This document shows, piece after piece, positions 52,374 through 61,409 of a stretch of 64,000 bases of DNA. Where the stretch lies: positions 1,449,001 to 1,513,000 of the forward strand of contig NZ_CP119392.1 of assembly GCF_029224025.1 (NCBI RefSeq). The letters run 5' to 3'. Within the stretch, counting starts at the first letter, position 1, and each line of letters opens with the position of its first letter. Source of the DNA: Rhodanobacter sp. AS-Z3 (GTDB taxonomy: Bacteria > Pseudomonadota > Gammaproteobacteria > Xanthomonadales > Rhodanobacteraceae). The notes under the pieces were generated by a model. The model did not search any database, had not been told where the DNA came from, and was given only the letters and a program-made list of their open reading frames with translations. Both the position numbers and the translations under genes were made by a program.

Positions 52374-54138
52374 AATGGCTCCTGCGGTTGCCCTGCTGTT
52401 TGACGATACCGAACTGGTTGGCCAGCTTCGTGAGGCGCTGCAGGAACGTGGTGCCCGCATCGTGCACGAAGGTGGCGTTTCCAGCCTGAGTCGCGAGTTG
52501 TTGCAGCGGGTCGGCGTGGACGTGTTGGTGATCAATCTTGACGACGATGCCGACGAGGCCTTCGATCACTTGTACGAAGTGATCGACGGAGATCATCCGC
52601 GGGTGGTGTTCAACGATGCCCAGGCCAGCCGGACGCTGGAGGGCTGGGATCGCGCACGCTGGGCGCGGCATCTTGCGGTCAAGGTGCTGGCTGCCGGTGA
52701 TATTGACCCGCCGCGTCCGAATGATTCGCGCCTGATCGAAACCTCCGCAGCGGCGGTCGTTGCCGCAGGGTCACCGGATGCCGCGGCGATGCTCGCGGAA
52801 AGTGAAAGTGCGTCGCCCAGCCGCACCGTCGTGCTGACGGACTCCGTACCCGAAGAGTCGGTTATCGATGGGCCCTTGCCGGTCGATGCGGTTGCACCGC
52901 TTGTTGACAACACTGAGCTGGCGGCACCGGTGGACGATGCGCTACCAGACGATGCCGTCGTCGAGCGCGAACAGTCGGCCGCCGAGGAATCAGAGAATCT
53001 GGCCGCGGAGCTTGAAGCACTGCTGGCCTCGGGTGAGCTGCCAGAGGAAGACGAGCAGTCGTCCGGGCCTGGGCTGCGCTTCGTGGATGGCGCCGAGCCG
53101 CCGCCGCTGCACGACGGCAACTTCGGTGCACCGATCATCACGCCGGAAACAGTCGATGCCGCCGAACCGGCGCGGGTTGCGCCAACACCAGAGGCTGCCG
53201 GCGCTGCAGCGCCGACATTCCAGCTCGACCATCTGGAGTTGTCCTCGCTGACCGATTCCGATGTCGCCACGATGTCTCCTTCGGCAGCACATCCGCTCAC
53301 GCCCGAAAGCGTTGCGCCAGTGCGCGCACCCGAAGGATGGGCGCTGGTCGATGATGACGACATGGCTGCAACGGCTGAGCCTTCCGACAAGCCCAGTCCT
53401 GCGATGTTTGGCATCGAGAAGATCAGTGCTGCTGATTACCTTGCGCACGACATCGAGGCGGTGGCACCGGATCTCGAGCCCGTGATGAGCCTTGAACTGG
53501 TGTCCATGGAAGAAGCCATCGCGCCGCAGGTCTACGTTCACGACCACGAAATGGTGCTCAACGAGCTTGGCAGTGCCTTGAGTCGTATCGTCCTGCTTGG
53601 CGCAGCAACCGAGGGCGTCGATGCTGTAAAGGCATTCCTTGCCGCGTTGCCGGCGACCACGCGACTGACTTTTCTGCATACCCAACACCTGGGCGATCAG
53701 TCCGAACCGGCGTTGTTGGAAGCATTTCAGGCACATTGCGCGCTGCCGGTGCGCCTGGCCGAACAGAACGGACGGGTCGGTCATGGTGAGGTGCTGATGG
53801 TTCCGGCGGGGCAGCAGGTAAGTCTTCGTCGCGATGGCAAGATCGAGTTGCAGGCGATCACCGATCCGGCTGCCGAAAGCGCATCGATCGATGCCAGCCT
53901 GACCATGGCGGCAAATGTGTTTGGTCGCGACGCTTTGGCGATCGTGTTTGGCGGTCGCGGCAATGATGCCGTGGCCGGCGCACAGGCGGTCCATGATCGT
54001 GGTGGCCAGGTTTGGGTAGAGTCGTCGACCGATGAATATTCCGCGGATATGGTCAGCGGAATTTTCGCCGAGCGACTGGTCAGTTTTTCCGGCACGCCGA
54101 GTGAGTTGGCGACGCGCCTGATTGAGGTGTTTCCATGA
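52366..54138 (+). CDS. chpB: CheB-like protein ChpB with altered active site
   Basis: A 590-aa protein. The N-terminal 110 residues look like a receiver fold (VALLFDDTELVGQLREALQERGARIV, VDVLVINLDDDAD). A long acidic, low-complexity middle (about 120-395) follows. The C-terminal methylesterase-like domain starts RIVLLGAATEGVDAVKAFLAALP (about 407-429). The CheB nucleophile motif GASTGG reads GAATEG, with Ala414 in place of the catalytic Ser; His441 (TQHLG) and the Asp of GRGNDA are kept. It probably binds but may not demethylate receptors. ATG 52366 lies inside the chpA end. The next gene overlaps by ATGA. Confidence 0.85.
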   Translation: MTEMAPAVALLFDDTELVGQLREALQERGARIVHEGGVSSLSRELLQRVGVDVLVINLDDDADEAFDHLYEVIDGDHPRVVFNDAQASRTLEGWDRARWARHLAVKVLAAGDIDPPRPNDSRLIETSAAAVVAAGSPDAAAMLAESESASPSRTVVLTDSVPEESVIDGPLPVDAVAPLVDNTELAAPVDDALPDDAVVEREQSAAEESENLAAELEALLASGELPEEDEQSSGPGLRFVDGAEPPPLHDGNFGAPIITPETVDAAEPARVAPTPEAAGAAAPTFQLDHLELSSLTDSDVATMSPSAAHPLTPESVAPVRAPEGWALVDDDDMAATAEPSDKPSPAMFGIEKISAADYLAHDIEAVAPDLEPVMSLELVSMEEAIAPQVYVHDHEMVLNELGSALSRIVLLGAATEGVDAVKAFLAALPATTRLTFLHTQHLGDQSEPALLEAFQAHCALPVRLAEQNGRVGHGEVLMVPAGQQVSLRRDGKIELQAITDPAAESASIDASLTMAANVFGRDALAIVFGGRGNDAVAGAQAVHDRGGQVWVESSTDEYSADMVSGIFAERLVSFSGTPSELATRLIEVFP

Positions 54139-54662
54139 GTGATCCGTTGCCGCGTGAAATTCGCTGCGTCCTGGTACCTGTTGGCAATCTGCGTTTGCTG
54201 TTGCCCAATACCAACATTGCCGAAGTGATCACCCAAAGTGTGCCGCAGCCGCTGGCTGGCGCTCCGAGCTGGATGTTGGGCCGAATCGAGTGGCGTGGCT
54301 GGCGGGTGCCGCTGGTGTCATTCACCGAGTTGTCTGGTACCGAAGCGGGCGACGCTGACCTCAGCGTGCGTGTGGCGGTGCTGAAGGCGCTGGGCGGCAA
54401 CCCCAGGTTGCCGTTCATCGCCGTGCTCACGCAGGGTTTCCCCCGATTGACCACACTGAATGCCGAGCTGATCATTCCCACCCATGACGGCAAGCCGTTG
54501 CCGCCGGGCGTGCGCGCGCATGTACTGGTGCGTGATGACGTGGCGATGATTCCCGATCTGGAATGGATCGAGAAGACCCTGCTCGAACTGTATGACGATG
54601 CCGGCACGATCGAGGCACCTGCAGCCGAAGATTCAGCCGCGGCAGTGGATGCCGACGACTGA
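54135..54662 (+). CDS. chpC: CheW-like protein ChpC
   Basis: A 175-aa CheW-fold protein: REIRCVLVPVGNLRLLLPNTNIAEVI, PSWMLGRIEWRGWRVPLVSFTEL (equivalent to the WxxGxxxWRGxxvPvisf core), and an acidic tail DSAAAVDADD. It is a second coupling protein of the pilus chemotaxis pathway after PilI. The start overlaps the chpB stop (ATGA). Last gene of the operon; the convergent rsmE follows after 19 bp with no clear terminator hairpin. Confidence 0.88.
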   Translation: MSDPLPREIRCVLVPVGNLRLLLPNTNIAEVITQSVPQPLAGAPSWMLGRIEWRGWRVPLVSFTELSGTEAGDADLSVRVAVLKALGGNPRLPFIAVLTQGFPRLTTLNAELIIPTHDGKPLPPGVRAHVLVRDDVAMIPDLEWIEKTLLELYDDAGTIEAPAAEDSAAAVDADD

Positions 54663-54681
54663 ATGAGGTCGCGTGGCGGCG

Positions 54682-55416
54682 TTAGCCGTCGCCGTGCAAT
54701 GCCTGCAATGCAGCCATCGCGGCCAGCCCCGCGGTTTCCGTGCGCAAGATGCGCGGGCCCAGCCGCAGGCCCACGAAGCGTGCCTGATTCAACGCGCCGA
54801 TATCGCGTTCGCCCAGGCCGCCTTCCGGGCCAATGACCAGCAAGCCGCCGGCGCTGCCGAAGCGCAATTCGCGCGCCGAAAGTTGCGCCTCGGGCAACAG
54901 CGCCAGGCGCAGTGCATCGTCATTTGGCAGTCCACTCAGCCATGCAGTCAGCGGCTGCGCCGGCGTGATTTCGGGCAAGCGTGCCCGTCCGCACTGCTCG
55001 CAGGCGCTGGCGGCCACCGCGCGCCAGTGTGCCAGGCGCTTCTCCGCACGAGCGGGATCGAGCTTTACCTCGGAACGCTCGGTCAGCAGCGGCACGATGC
55101 GGACCGCACCAAGCTCGGTAGCCTTCTGCACAATCAGGTCCATTTTCTCGCCGCGCGCCACGCCTTGGGCCAGCGTCAATGGCAACGGCGACTCATTCTG
55201 CACGGCCAGCTTCGCGTCGACCTTGATCGTCAGCTCGCGCTTGCCCAGCGCCACGATGACCCCGACATAGTCGTGACCATCGCCATTGAACAGCGTGAGC
55301 GGATCACCCGCATTCATGCGCAATACGCGGCCGACATGCTCGGCCGCCTGGGCCGGCAGCTGCAGCTCCTGCGAAATGCCGAGCGGCTGGTCGACATGGA
55401 TTCGGATCGTGCGCAT
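54682..55416 (-). CDS. rsmE: 16S rRNA (uracil1498-N3)-methyltransferase
   Basis: SPOUT-class methyltransferase acting on U1498 of 16S rRNA, 244 aa. The N-terminal PUA-like domain starts MRTIRIHVDQPLG..AEHVGRVLRMNAGDPLTLFNGDG. The SAM-binding knot contains LLVIGPEGGLGERDIGALN and LGPRILRTETAGLAAMAAL. QKATELGAVRIVPLLTERS and AASACEQCGRARLPEI are conserved. It lies 74 bp after bioA and may be cotranscribed. Confidence 0.95.
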   Translation of the reverse strand: MRTIRIHVDQPLGISQELQLPAQAAEHVGRVLRMNAGDPLTLFNGDGHDYVGVIVALGKRELTIKVDAKLAVQNESPLPLTLAQGVARGEKMDLIVQKATELGAVRIVPLLTERSEVKLDPARAEKRLAHWRAVAASACEQCGRARLPEITPAQPLTAWLSGLPNDDALRLALLPEAQLSARELRFGSAGGLLVIGPEGGLGERDIGALNQARFVGLRLGPRILRTETAGLAAMAALQALHGDG

Positions 55417-55490
55417 GGACGTGGCTTGGTCTGAAACGGCCTTCCAGCATAGCGCGCGGTGTCGGTCGGGCGCAGTGAGCTGGTTGGTGC

Positions 55491-56870
55491 TCAGTCGCTG
55501 ACGGCGTGTTCGATACCCTGGATTGCGGTGTCCACCAGCAAGTCGATTTCCGCCGTGGTCACGACATAAGGCGGCATGAAATAGATCACATCGCCCAGCG
55601 GACGCAGCAGCACGCCGTGTTGCAGGCCGTGCAGGTAGACGCGAAGCCCGCGACGATCCTGCGTCGGGAACGGTCGTCGGCTGGCTTTGTCGGCGACCAG
55701 TTCGACCGCTGCAATCATGCCGGTCTGACGCACGTCGGCAACATGTGGGTGGTCACGCAACCCTTCCAGTCGCCGGGCCAGATGGGCGGCCAACTGGCGG
55801 TTGCGTTCGAGTACGGGTTCGTCGCGGAAGATCGCCAGTGTCTCCAGCGCAACCCGGCACGCCAGCGGATTGCCGGTATAACTGTGCGAGTGCAGAAACG
55901 CCTTGCCGGCGCTGTATTCGGCATAGAAGGCCTGATAAATGGCCTCGCCAGTCAGTACCGCCGACAGCGGCAGGAATCCTGCCGTCAGGCCCTTGGACAG
56001 GCACATGAAATCCGGCGACACGTCGGCCTGTTCGCAGGCGAACAGCGTGCCGGTGCGGCCAAAGCCGACCGCAATTTCGTCGGCAATAAAGTGCACCGAG
56101 AACTCGTCGCACAGGGTACGCAGGCCGCTGAGATAGCTCGGGTGATACATGCGCATGCCGCCAGCACATTGCACCAGCGGCTCGACAATCACCGCGCAGG
56201 TTTCGCGTGCGTGTTGTTCAAGCAGTGCGCGCAATTCATCGAGGCGACGCGTGGCGATCTGTTCAGCCGACTCGCCGGGTTCGCCTTGATAAGTGTCCGC
56301 CGAGGGCGCCAGAAACGGGGTCAACAGCAGCGGCGCGTAGGTCTTGCGATACAGCGCCACGTCGCTGACTGACAGTGCACCCAGCGTTTCACCGTGATAG
56401 CTGCCAGTCAGCGCAATGAAGCGGGTCTTCTCGCCGTGACCCTGATTGAGCCAGTAGTGGAAGCTCATCTTCAGTGCCACCTCGATCGCTGCCGAACCAT
56501 TGTCGGCGTAGAACACCCGATCAAGCCCGGGTGGCGTGATCCGCACCAGCTCCTCGGCAAGCGCGATTGCCGGCTCGTGGGTGAAGCCGGCGAAGATCAC
56601 GTGTTCCAACGTGCGAGCCTGCTCGGCCAGGGCAGCGGCAATACGCGGGTTGGCGTGGCCGAACAGGTTGGTCCACCACGAACTGATGCCGTCGAGATAG
56701 CGCTTGCCGTTGGCATCGACCAGCCATGCGCCGTCGCCGCGCACGATCGGCAGCATCGGCACGCGGCTGCTTCCATTGGGGTCGTGATCATGCATCTGGG
56801 TGCAGGGGTGCCAGACATGCCGAAGGTCGCGCGCGGCGAGCGCGCTGTTCTGGTTTGTGAGCTTGTTCAT
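55491..56870 (-). CDS. bioA: Adenosylmethionine-8-amino-7-oxononanoate aminotransferase
   Basis: PLP enzyme of biotin synthesis that makes 7,8-diaminopelargonate using SAM as amino donor; 459 aa. The start DLRHVWHPCTQMHDHD is the BioA signature. YLDGISSWWTNLFGHANPRI, YADNGSAAIEVALKMSFHYW and GSYHGETLGALSVSD follow. FIADEIAVGFGRTG contains the cofactor Asp, and Lys293 in MCLSKGLTAGFLPLSAVL forms the PLP aldimine. It diverges from the GspN-like gene. Confidence 0.95.
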   Translation of the reverse strand: MNKLTNQNSALAARDLRHVWHPCTQMHDHDPNGSSRVPMLPIVRGDGAWLVDANGKRYLDGISSWWTNLFGHANPRIAAALAEQARTLEHVIFAGFTHEPAIALAEELVRITPPGLDRVFYADNGSAAIEVALKMSFHYWLNQGHGEKTRFIALTGSYHGETLGALSVSDVALYRKTYAPLLLTPFLAPSADTYQGEPGESAEQIATRRLDELRALLEQHARETCAVIVEPLVQCAGGMRMYHPSYLSGLRTLCDEFSVHFIADEIAVGFGRTGTLFACEQADVSPDFMCLSKGLTAGFLPLSAVLTGEAIYQAFYAEYSAGKAFLHSHSYTGNPLACRVALETLAIFRDEPVLERNRQLAAHLARRLEGLRDHPHVADVRQTGMIAAVELVADKASRRPFPTQDRRGLRVYLHGLQHGVLLRPLGDVIYFMPPYVVTTAEIDLLVDTAIQGIEHAVSD

Positions 56871-56937
56871 CCGGCTATCATCGGTGCAGCGCGACGGTCG
56901 CTCAAGTCCGCGCGCCGTTCATTCCGGAATTTGACGC

Positions 56938-57720
56938 TTGAAGCTACTGAAAAAATGTCTGGTTGGTTTCGCCCTGCTGGTGGTAGCGGCGGCCCTGCTG
57001 CTGTGGTTTCTGCCGGCACGCTGGATGCTCCCGTGGATTGAGCCGCAGCTGCGTGGCATGCAGTTGCAGCAAGTCAGTGGCAGCATCTGGAATGGGCGTG
57101 CCGGTGCCGTGGTGAGTGTCGACAAGAAATCGCTTGGCCAGTTGCACTGGCAGTTGTCACGTCGCAGTTTGTTCGGTCACGCGCAGATGCAATGGCAATT
57201 CAGCGGACCGGATTTGTCTTTTTCGGCGGCGCTGGCACGTCTGTCCGCTGACCAAACGGATGTGCGTAATCTCAGCCTGAGCGCTACTTCAGCCGCACTG
57301 GGCCAGCAGCTGACCACGCCGTGGGGGCAGCCGCGCGGGGAGCTGCAGTTGTCGATACCGCACGCCCTCCTGTGGGCCGGCTGGCCGATGCAAATGGACG
57401 CGCAGGCGACTTGGCATCATGCCGTGATGCATACCGCGCATGGCGATGTTGCTCTGGGCGATGTGCATGCCACGGCACAAGCACGAGGCGGCATGATCAG
57501 TGCACAACTGCATGACGGCGGAGATGGCCCGTTGCAAATCGGTGGCGAGCTGCAGCTCAGTCCGCTGGGCTGGCGACTGGACGTGACCTTGCGGCCCCGA
57601 CAGACTGACCCGATGCTGCGCCGCTGGCTGGCCACACTGGCCGCCCCGGCGGCTGACGGCAACACCCATATCCAACACCACGGCGGACTGGCCAGCAGTG
57701 CGCCAACGCCAACTCACTGA
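56938..57720 (+). CDS. GspN-like (type II secretion N) protein
   Basis: A 260-aa inner-membrane protein with one N-terminal membrane segment (residues 5-27, KCLVGFALLVVAAALLLWFLP). The periplasmic domain has the family's AsmA/GspN-like repeats: QLRGMQLQQVSGSIWNGRAGAV, LGQLHWQLSRRSLFGHAQMQWQFSGP, and later GGELQLSPLGWRLDVTLRPR. The start appears to be TTG at 56938. No other type II secretion gene is in the window, so it is separated from the main gsp operon. The name rests on the pattern and is moderately sure. Confidence 0.72.
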   Translation: MKLLKKCLVGFALLVVAAALLLWFLPARWMLPWIEPQLRGMQLQQVSGSIWNGRAGAVVSVDKKSLGQLHWQLSRRSLFGHAQMQWQFSGPDLSFSAALARLSADQTDVRNLSLSATSAALGQQLTTPWGQPRGELQLSIPHALLWAGWPMQMDAQATWHHAVMHTAHGDVALGDVHATAQARGGMISAQLHDGGDGPLQIGGELQLSPLGWRLDVTLRPRQTDPMLRRWLATLAAPAADGNTHIQHHGGLASSAPTPTH

Positions 57721-57735
57721 AGGATGCGAGACGAA

Positions 57736-58512
57736 ATGACTCCAGATATCGCCGCAACAGCCCTCGCTGCCGCCCGCGACGCGGCAGCGGCAGCGGCCGA
57801 GATCATCCGGCACTACTGGCGACGTGGTGTCGAGGTAGAACTGAAATCGGATGCTACCCCGGTCACCGTGGCCGATCGCGAGGCGGAGCAGGCCATCCGG
57901 AAAATTCTGCAGGCGGCGCTGCCGCAAGCATCGATTTACGGTGAGGAATTCGGCATGCAAGGCGAGCGCGGCGGCCTGCTGTGGCTGGTCGATCCGCTGG
58001 ATGGCACCAAGAGCTTCGTCCGTCGCACACCGTTCTTCTCTACCCAGATCGCCTTGATGGATGGCGACGAGCTGGTGCTTGGCGTGTCGAGCGCGCCGAT
58101 CTATGGCGAAACCATGTGGGCGAGTGCGGGACAGGGCGCATGGCTGGATGGCGATCGCGTGAAGGTGGCCGCAACCGACGCGATCAGTGCCGCGTCGATC
58201 TCCACCGGCAACGTCAAGACACTTACCGGTGACGCACGCTGGGACGCACTGGGCGCGCTGATCCGCGACAGCAACCGGATTCGTGGCTACGGTGATTTCT
58301 GCCACTACCACCTGCTGGCACGCGGCAGTCTGGATCTGGTCATCGAGTCGGATGTGAACATTCTCGACGTGGCGGCGCTGGCAGTGATCGTGCGCGAGGC
58401 CGGCGGCGTGTTCACCGACCTGGATGGCGCCCCGCTGACGCTGGACACGCGCAGCGTGCTGGCCGGCACCGCTGCCATCCACGCCAAGGCCTTGCAGCGC
58501 CTGCGGCTTTGA
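57736..58512 (+). CDS. Inositol-monophosphatase-family phosphatase (histidinol-phosphatase type)
   Basis: A 258-aa Mg-dependent phosphatase of the IMPase/HisN group. Metal-site motifs are complete: GEEFG, WLVDPLDGTKSFVRRTPFFSTQIAL and ESDVNILDVAALAVIVREAGG. The TKSFVRRTPFF stretch and NILDVAA (rather than WDxAA) resemble histidinol-phosphatases of the HisN type. The ATG at 57736 is preferred; an in-frame ATG at 57724 would add MRDE. It lies between the GspN-like gene and nudE. The substrate is inferred. Confidence 0.82.
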   Translation: MTPDIAATALAAARDAAAAAAEIIRHYWRRGVEVELKSDATPVTVADREAEQAIRKILQAALPQASIYGEEFGMQGERGGLLWLVDPLDGTKSFVRRTPFFSTQIALMDGDELVLGVSSAPIYGETMWASAGQGAWLDGDRVKVAATDAISAASISTGNVKTLTGDARWDALGALIRDSNRIRGYGDFCHYHLLARGSLDLVIESDVNILDVAALAVIVREAGGVFTDLDGAPLTLDTRSVLAGTAAIHAKALQRLRL

Positions 58513-58535
58513 GCGCTGCGAGCTAGAATGGCGGG

Positions 58536-59093
58536 ATGCGCAAACTACCGATTGTTCACGCCACCCGCGATGTCACCGACAGCCACTTCCTGCATGTGGA
58601 GCAGCTCGACCTGGAGTTCTCCAATGGCGAGCGGCGTACCTACGAGCGGCTGAAGGGAAGTGGCCTGGGCGCGGTCATCATCGTGCCGATGCTGGACGAC
58701 GATACCGTGCTGCTGGTGCGCGAGTACGGCGGCGGCGTCGGTCGCTACGAACTGGGCTTGCCGAAAGGTCGGCTGGATCAGGATGAGACCGCCGAACAGG
58801 GCGCTGATCGCGAGCTGAAGGAAGAGATCGGCTACGGCGCACGCAAGCTGAAAATTCTGCACAACCTGTCGCTGTCGCCGTCGTACATGACGCACATGGC
58901 ACACGTGGTGCTGGCGCAGGACCTGTATCCCGAAAAGCTGGTCGGCGACGAACCCGAAGAGCTTGAAGTGGTGCCGTGGAAGATGTCCGAGCTGCACACG
59001 TTGCTCGGTCGCGAGGACGTCACCGAAGGGCGTTCGATCGCCGCGTTGTTCATGGCCCGCGAGTATCTCGCCGGTCGCTTCCAGCGCGCATGA
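58536..59093 (+). CDS. nudE: ADP compounds hydrolase NudE
   Basis: Nudix hydrolase of 185 aa that cleaves ADP-ribose, NADH and Ap3A-type compounds. The Nudix box GRLDQDETAEQGADRELKEEIG fits GX5EX7REUXEEXGU (about residues 79-100). The preceding LLVREYGGGVGRYELGLPKG and the downstream LSPSYMTHMAHVVLAQDLYPEKLVGDEPEELEV are typical of NudE. The stop overlaps the start of cysQ (ATGA). Confidence 0.92.
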   Translation: MRKLPIVHATRDVTDSHFLHVEQLDLEFSNGERRTYERLKGSGLGAVIIVPMLDDDTVLLVREYGGGVGRYELGLPKGRLDQDETAEQGADRELKEEIGYGARKLKILHNLSLSPSYMTHMAHVVLAQDLYPEKLVGDEPEELEVVPWKMSELHTLLGREDVTEGRSIAALFMAREYLAGRFQRA

Positions 59094-59896
59094 ACATGCC
59101 GCCCGAACTGGCAAGGCGGATTGGTGTCATTGCGCGTGCTGCCGGCGCGGTGATCCTCGACATCTATCACAGCGATTTTGCGGTGCAGACCAAGGACGAT
59201 GCCTCGCCGCTGACGGCGGCCGATCTCGCCGCGCAGCAGGCGATCATGGCCGGACTGGCTACGCTCGAGATGCCGTTGCCGGTGCTGTCGGAAGAGGCCA
59301 AGGCGTTGCCGTGGTCCGAACGCCAGCATTGGTCGCGTTACTGGCTGGTTGACCCGCTGGATGGCACGCGTGAGTTCGTCAAGCGCAATGGCGAGTTCAC
59401 CGTCAACATTGCGCTGATCGATGAGCGGCGCAGCGTGCTTGGCGTGGTGTTTGCGCCAGTCACCGGCGAGCTTTACGTGGCGGAGCACGGCCACGGTGCC
59501 TGGCTGCAGACCAGCGTGGATGGCGACTGGCAACGCATCCATGCCCGGCCACTGGCGGCGTCGCCTACGGTAGCTGGCAGTCGTTCGCATGGCGGCGCGC
59601 GGAGTGATGCATTGCAGCGTTTGATCGGCAGCGATTACGACATGGTGCCGCTCGGTTCGTCGCTGAAATTTTGCCTGATAGCGCGCGGCGATGCGGACGT
59701 CTATCTGCGGCTGGGCCTCACCAGCGAATGGGACACGGCAGCAGCGCAATGCGTGCTCGATGAAGCGGGTGGTGCGGTACTCGACCTTGCCGGTCAGCCA
59801 TTCCGTTACAACCGCGGCGAGTCGCTGCTGAATCCGGAATTCATCGCCGTGGGTGATTGCACGGTCGACTGGGCCGCACGGTTGCAGACGTTGTGA
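59090..59896 (+). CDS. cysQ: 3'(2'),5'-bisphosphate nucleotidase CysQ
   Basis: Removes the 3'-phosphate from PAP, the by-product of sulfate assimilation; 268 aa. Metal-site motifs are SEEAK, YWLVDPLDGTREFVKRNGEFTVNIALI and SEWDTAAAQCVLDEAGG. KDDASPLTAADLAAQQAI is the family start. It overlaps nudE by ATGA and mazG by GTGA, so three housekeeping hydrolases are translated in tandem. Confidence 0.93.
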   Translation: MNMPPELARRIGVIARAAGAVILDIYHSDFAVQTKDDASPLTAADLAAQQAIMAGLATLEMPLPVLSEEAKALPWSERQHWSRYWLVDPLDGTREFVKRNGEFTVNIALIDERRSVLGVVFAPVTGELYVAEHGHGAWLQTSVDGDWQRIHARPLAASPTVAGSRSHGGARSDALQRLIGSDYDMVPLGSSLKFCLIARGDADVYLRLGLTSEWDTAAAQCVLDEAGGAVLDLAGQPFRYNRGESLLNPEFIAVGDCTVDWAARLQTL

Positions 59897-60705
59897 GCGA
59901 GCAGCCTCGTCACAGCTTGCAGGATCTGCTGGCAATCATGGCGCGTCTGCGCGATCCGCAAAACGGCTGTCCGTGGGACGTGCAACAGGACTTTTCCTCG
60001 ATCGCCGCCTATACGATCGAGGAAGCCTACGAAGTGGCTGACGCGATTGATCGGCAGGACTGGACCGATCTGTGCGATGAACTGGGTGACCTGTTGTTGC
60101 AGGTGGTGTTTCACGCGCAGATGGCCTCAGAGCGAGGATTGTTCGAATTTGCCGATGTCGCCCACGCGATCAGCGCGAAGATGCTGCGCCGTCATCCGCA
60201 TGTGTTCGGCGACACGCGTTATGCCGACCTCGCCGAGCAGATGCAGGCGTGGGAGCAGATCAAATCGGCGGAACGTGCGGACAAGGGCAAGCCGGCGGAC
60301 GACAGCGCACTGGCGGGCATCTCGACCGGGCTGCCGGAATGGAAGCGCGCGCACAAATTGCAGCAGCGTGCTGCCGCTACCGGTTTCGAATGGCCCGGGC
60401 CGATGCCGGTGCTGGAGAAACTGGTCGAAGAAGTGGAAGAGGTGCGCGTGGAGTTCGCCAACGGTGCTGATCCGGCACGCGTGCAGGATGAAATCGGTGA
60501 CGTGCTGTTCGTGATGGTGAATCTGGCGCGCCACGCCGGCGTGGATTTCTCCGCGGCGCTGCGTCATGCCAATGCGAAATTCGAGCGCCGCTTCCGGCAG
60601 ATGGAACAACTTGCCAGCGCGGATGGCACGCCATTCGCCGAGCTCACGCTGGGCGAGCAGGAACAACTGTGGCAACGCGCCAAACAGGCCGAGCAGGAGG
60701 CCTGA
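59893..60705 (+). CDS. mazG: Nucleoside triphosphate pyrophosphohydrolase MazG
   Basis: Hydrolyses NTPs and dNTPs to monophosphates; 270 aa with the two MazG domains of the E. coli type. Domain 1: LQDLLAIMARLRDPQNGCPWDVQQDF, with metal ligands in TIEEAYEVADAID and DELGDLLLQVVFHA. Domain 2: EKLVEEVEEVRVEF and DEIGDVLFVMVNLARHAGVD. It starts with GTG at 59893 inside the cysQ stop. Followed by a hairpin at 60707. Confidence 0.94.
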   Translation: MSEQPRHSLQDLLAIMARLRDPQNGCPWDVQQDFSSIAAYTIEEAYEVADAIDRQDWTDLCDELGDLLLQVVFHAQMASERGLFEFADVAHAISAKMLRRHPHVFGDTRYADLAEQMQAWEQIKSAERADKGKPADDSALAGISTGLPEWKRAHKLQQRAAATGFEWPGPMPVLEKLVEEVEEVRVEFANGADPARVQDEIGDVLFVMVNLARHAGVDFSAALRHANAKFERRFRQMEQLASADGTPFAELTLGEQEQLWQRAKQAEQEA

Positions 60706-60706
60706 C

Positions 60707-60736
60707 GCGGCACGACGACCAAAGCCGTCGTGCCGC
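60707..60736. terminator. Hairpin between convergent mazG and the His-rich protein gene
   Basis: A perfect 11-bp stem GCGGCACGACG/CGTCGTGCCGC with an 8-nt loop starts just after the mazG stop. There is no clear T-run, so termination may need Rho; it can serve both convergent genes. Confidence 0.55.
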
Positions 60737-60760
60737 TGCTGTGCAAGCGCTTTCTCGAAG

Positions 60761-61255
60761 TTACTTCGCTGCTGGCGCCGTCTTGTCGGCGCGCTGCTGC
60801 CAGGCAGCGCGCCTCTGCTCGTGCTCGGCACGCATCTTCGCCTCGTTGGCCAGGTTTTCGTCGAGCCCCTTGCGCAGCGTGGCAATCGCCTGATCCACGT
60901 TGGCCGGCTGTGCCTGCAGGCGAGCCAGACGGTGATAGACGTAGTCGCGTACGCGCGGGTCCTGCGACTTGGTCAGCACGTCGTTATAGACCGCCGTCAT
61001 CTCCTTGCTGCGGCCGGACTGCATGTACAGCCGTTCCAGACCGCGCAGATCGCCGATCACGCCGCCACGCTGCTGGTCGGCACCGTGTTCGCGCATGCCA
61101 TGGTGGCTGTCGCCATGGCCCGAATGCATGTGTTTTCCGACCATCGCCTGTGCGGCAGGCGGTGGCGGCGGCGGGGCGCTCTGGGCCATCACCAGCGATG
61201 CCGAGCCGGCAATCATCAGAGCCAGTGTCGAAGCGAGCAGGGTCTTGCGATGCAT
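60761..61255 (-). CDS. Secreted His-rich protein with helical C-terminus
   Basis: A 164-aa exported protein. The signal peptide MHRKTLLASTLALMIAGSASLVMAQ is followed by a Pro run (SAPPPPPPAAQ), then a His/Met/Gly-rich segment (KHMHSGHGDSHHGMREHG, about residues 41-58) that could bind metal ions. A helical region then resembles a TPR-like or Spy-like domain (LYMQSGRSKEMTAVYNDVLTKSQDPRVRDYVYHRLARLQAQ). GGAGAG five nt upstream sets the ATG at 61255. No family recognised with confidence. Confidence 0.75.
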   Translation of the reverse strand: MHRKTLLASTLALMIAGSASLVMAQSAPPPPPPAAQAMVGKHMHSGHGDSHHGMREHGADQQRGGVIGDLRGLERLYMQSGRSKEMTAVYNDVLTKSQDPRVRDYVYHRLARLQAQPANVDQAIATLRKGLDENLANEAKMRAEHEQRRAAWQQRADKTAPAAK

Positions 61256-61409
61256 GGTCACTCTCCGTGGCAGGTACACAAGAACAACGCGGCGGGCGAA
61301 GGCAGGTTGACTTGCGCGTTCATGCTTCACTCATGCCTGCAACCTTTTGCCGAGCAGCGGCATCTCACTGCAGTCCCGTTTTTCGGCAACATCCCTCAAG
61401 GAGAAAACC

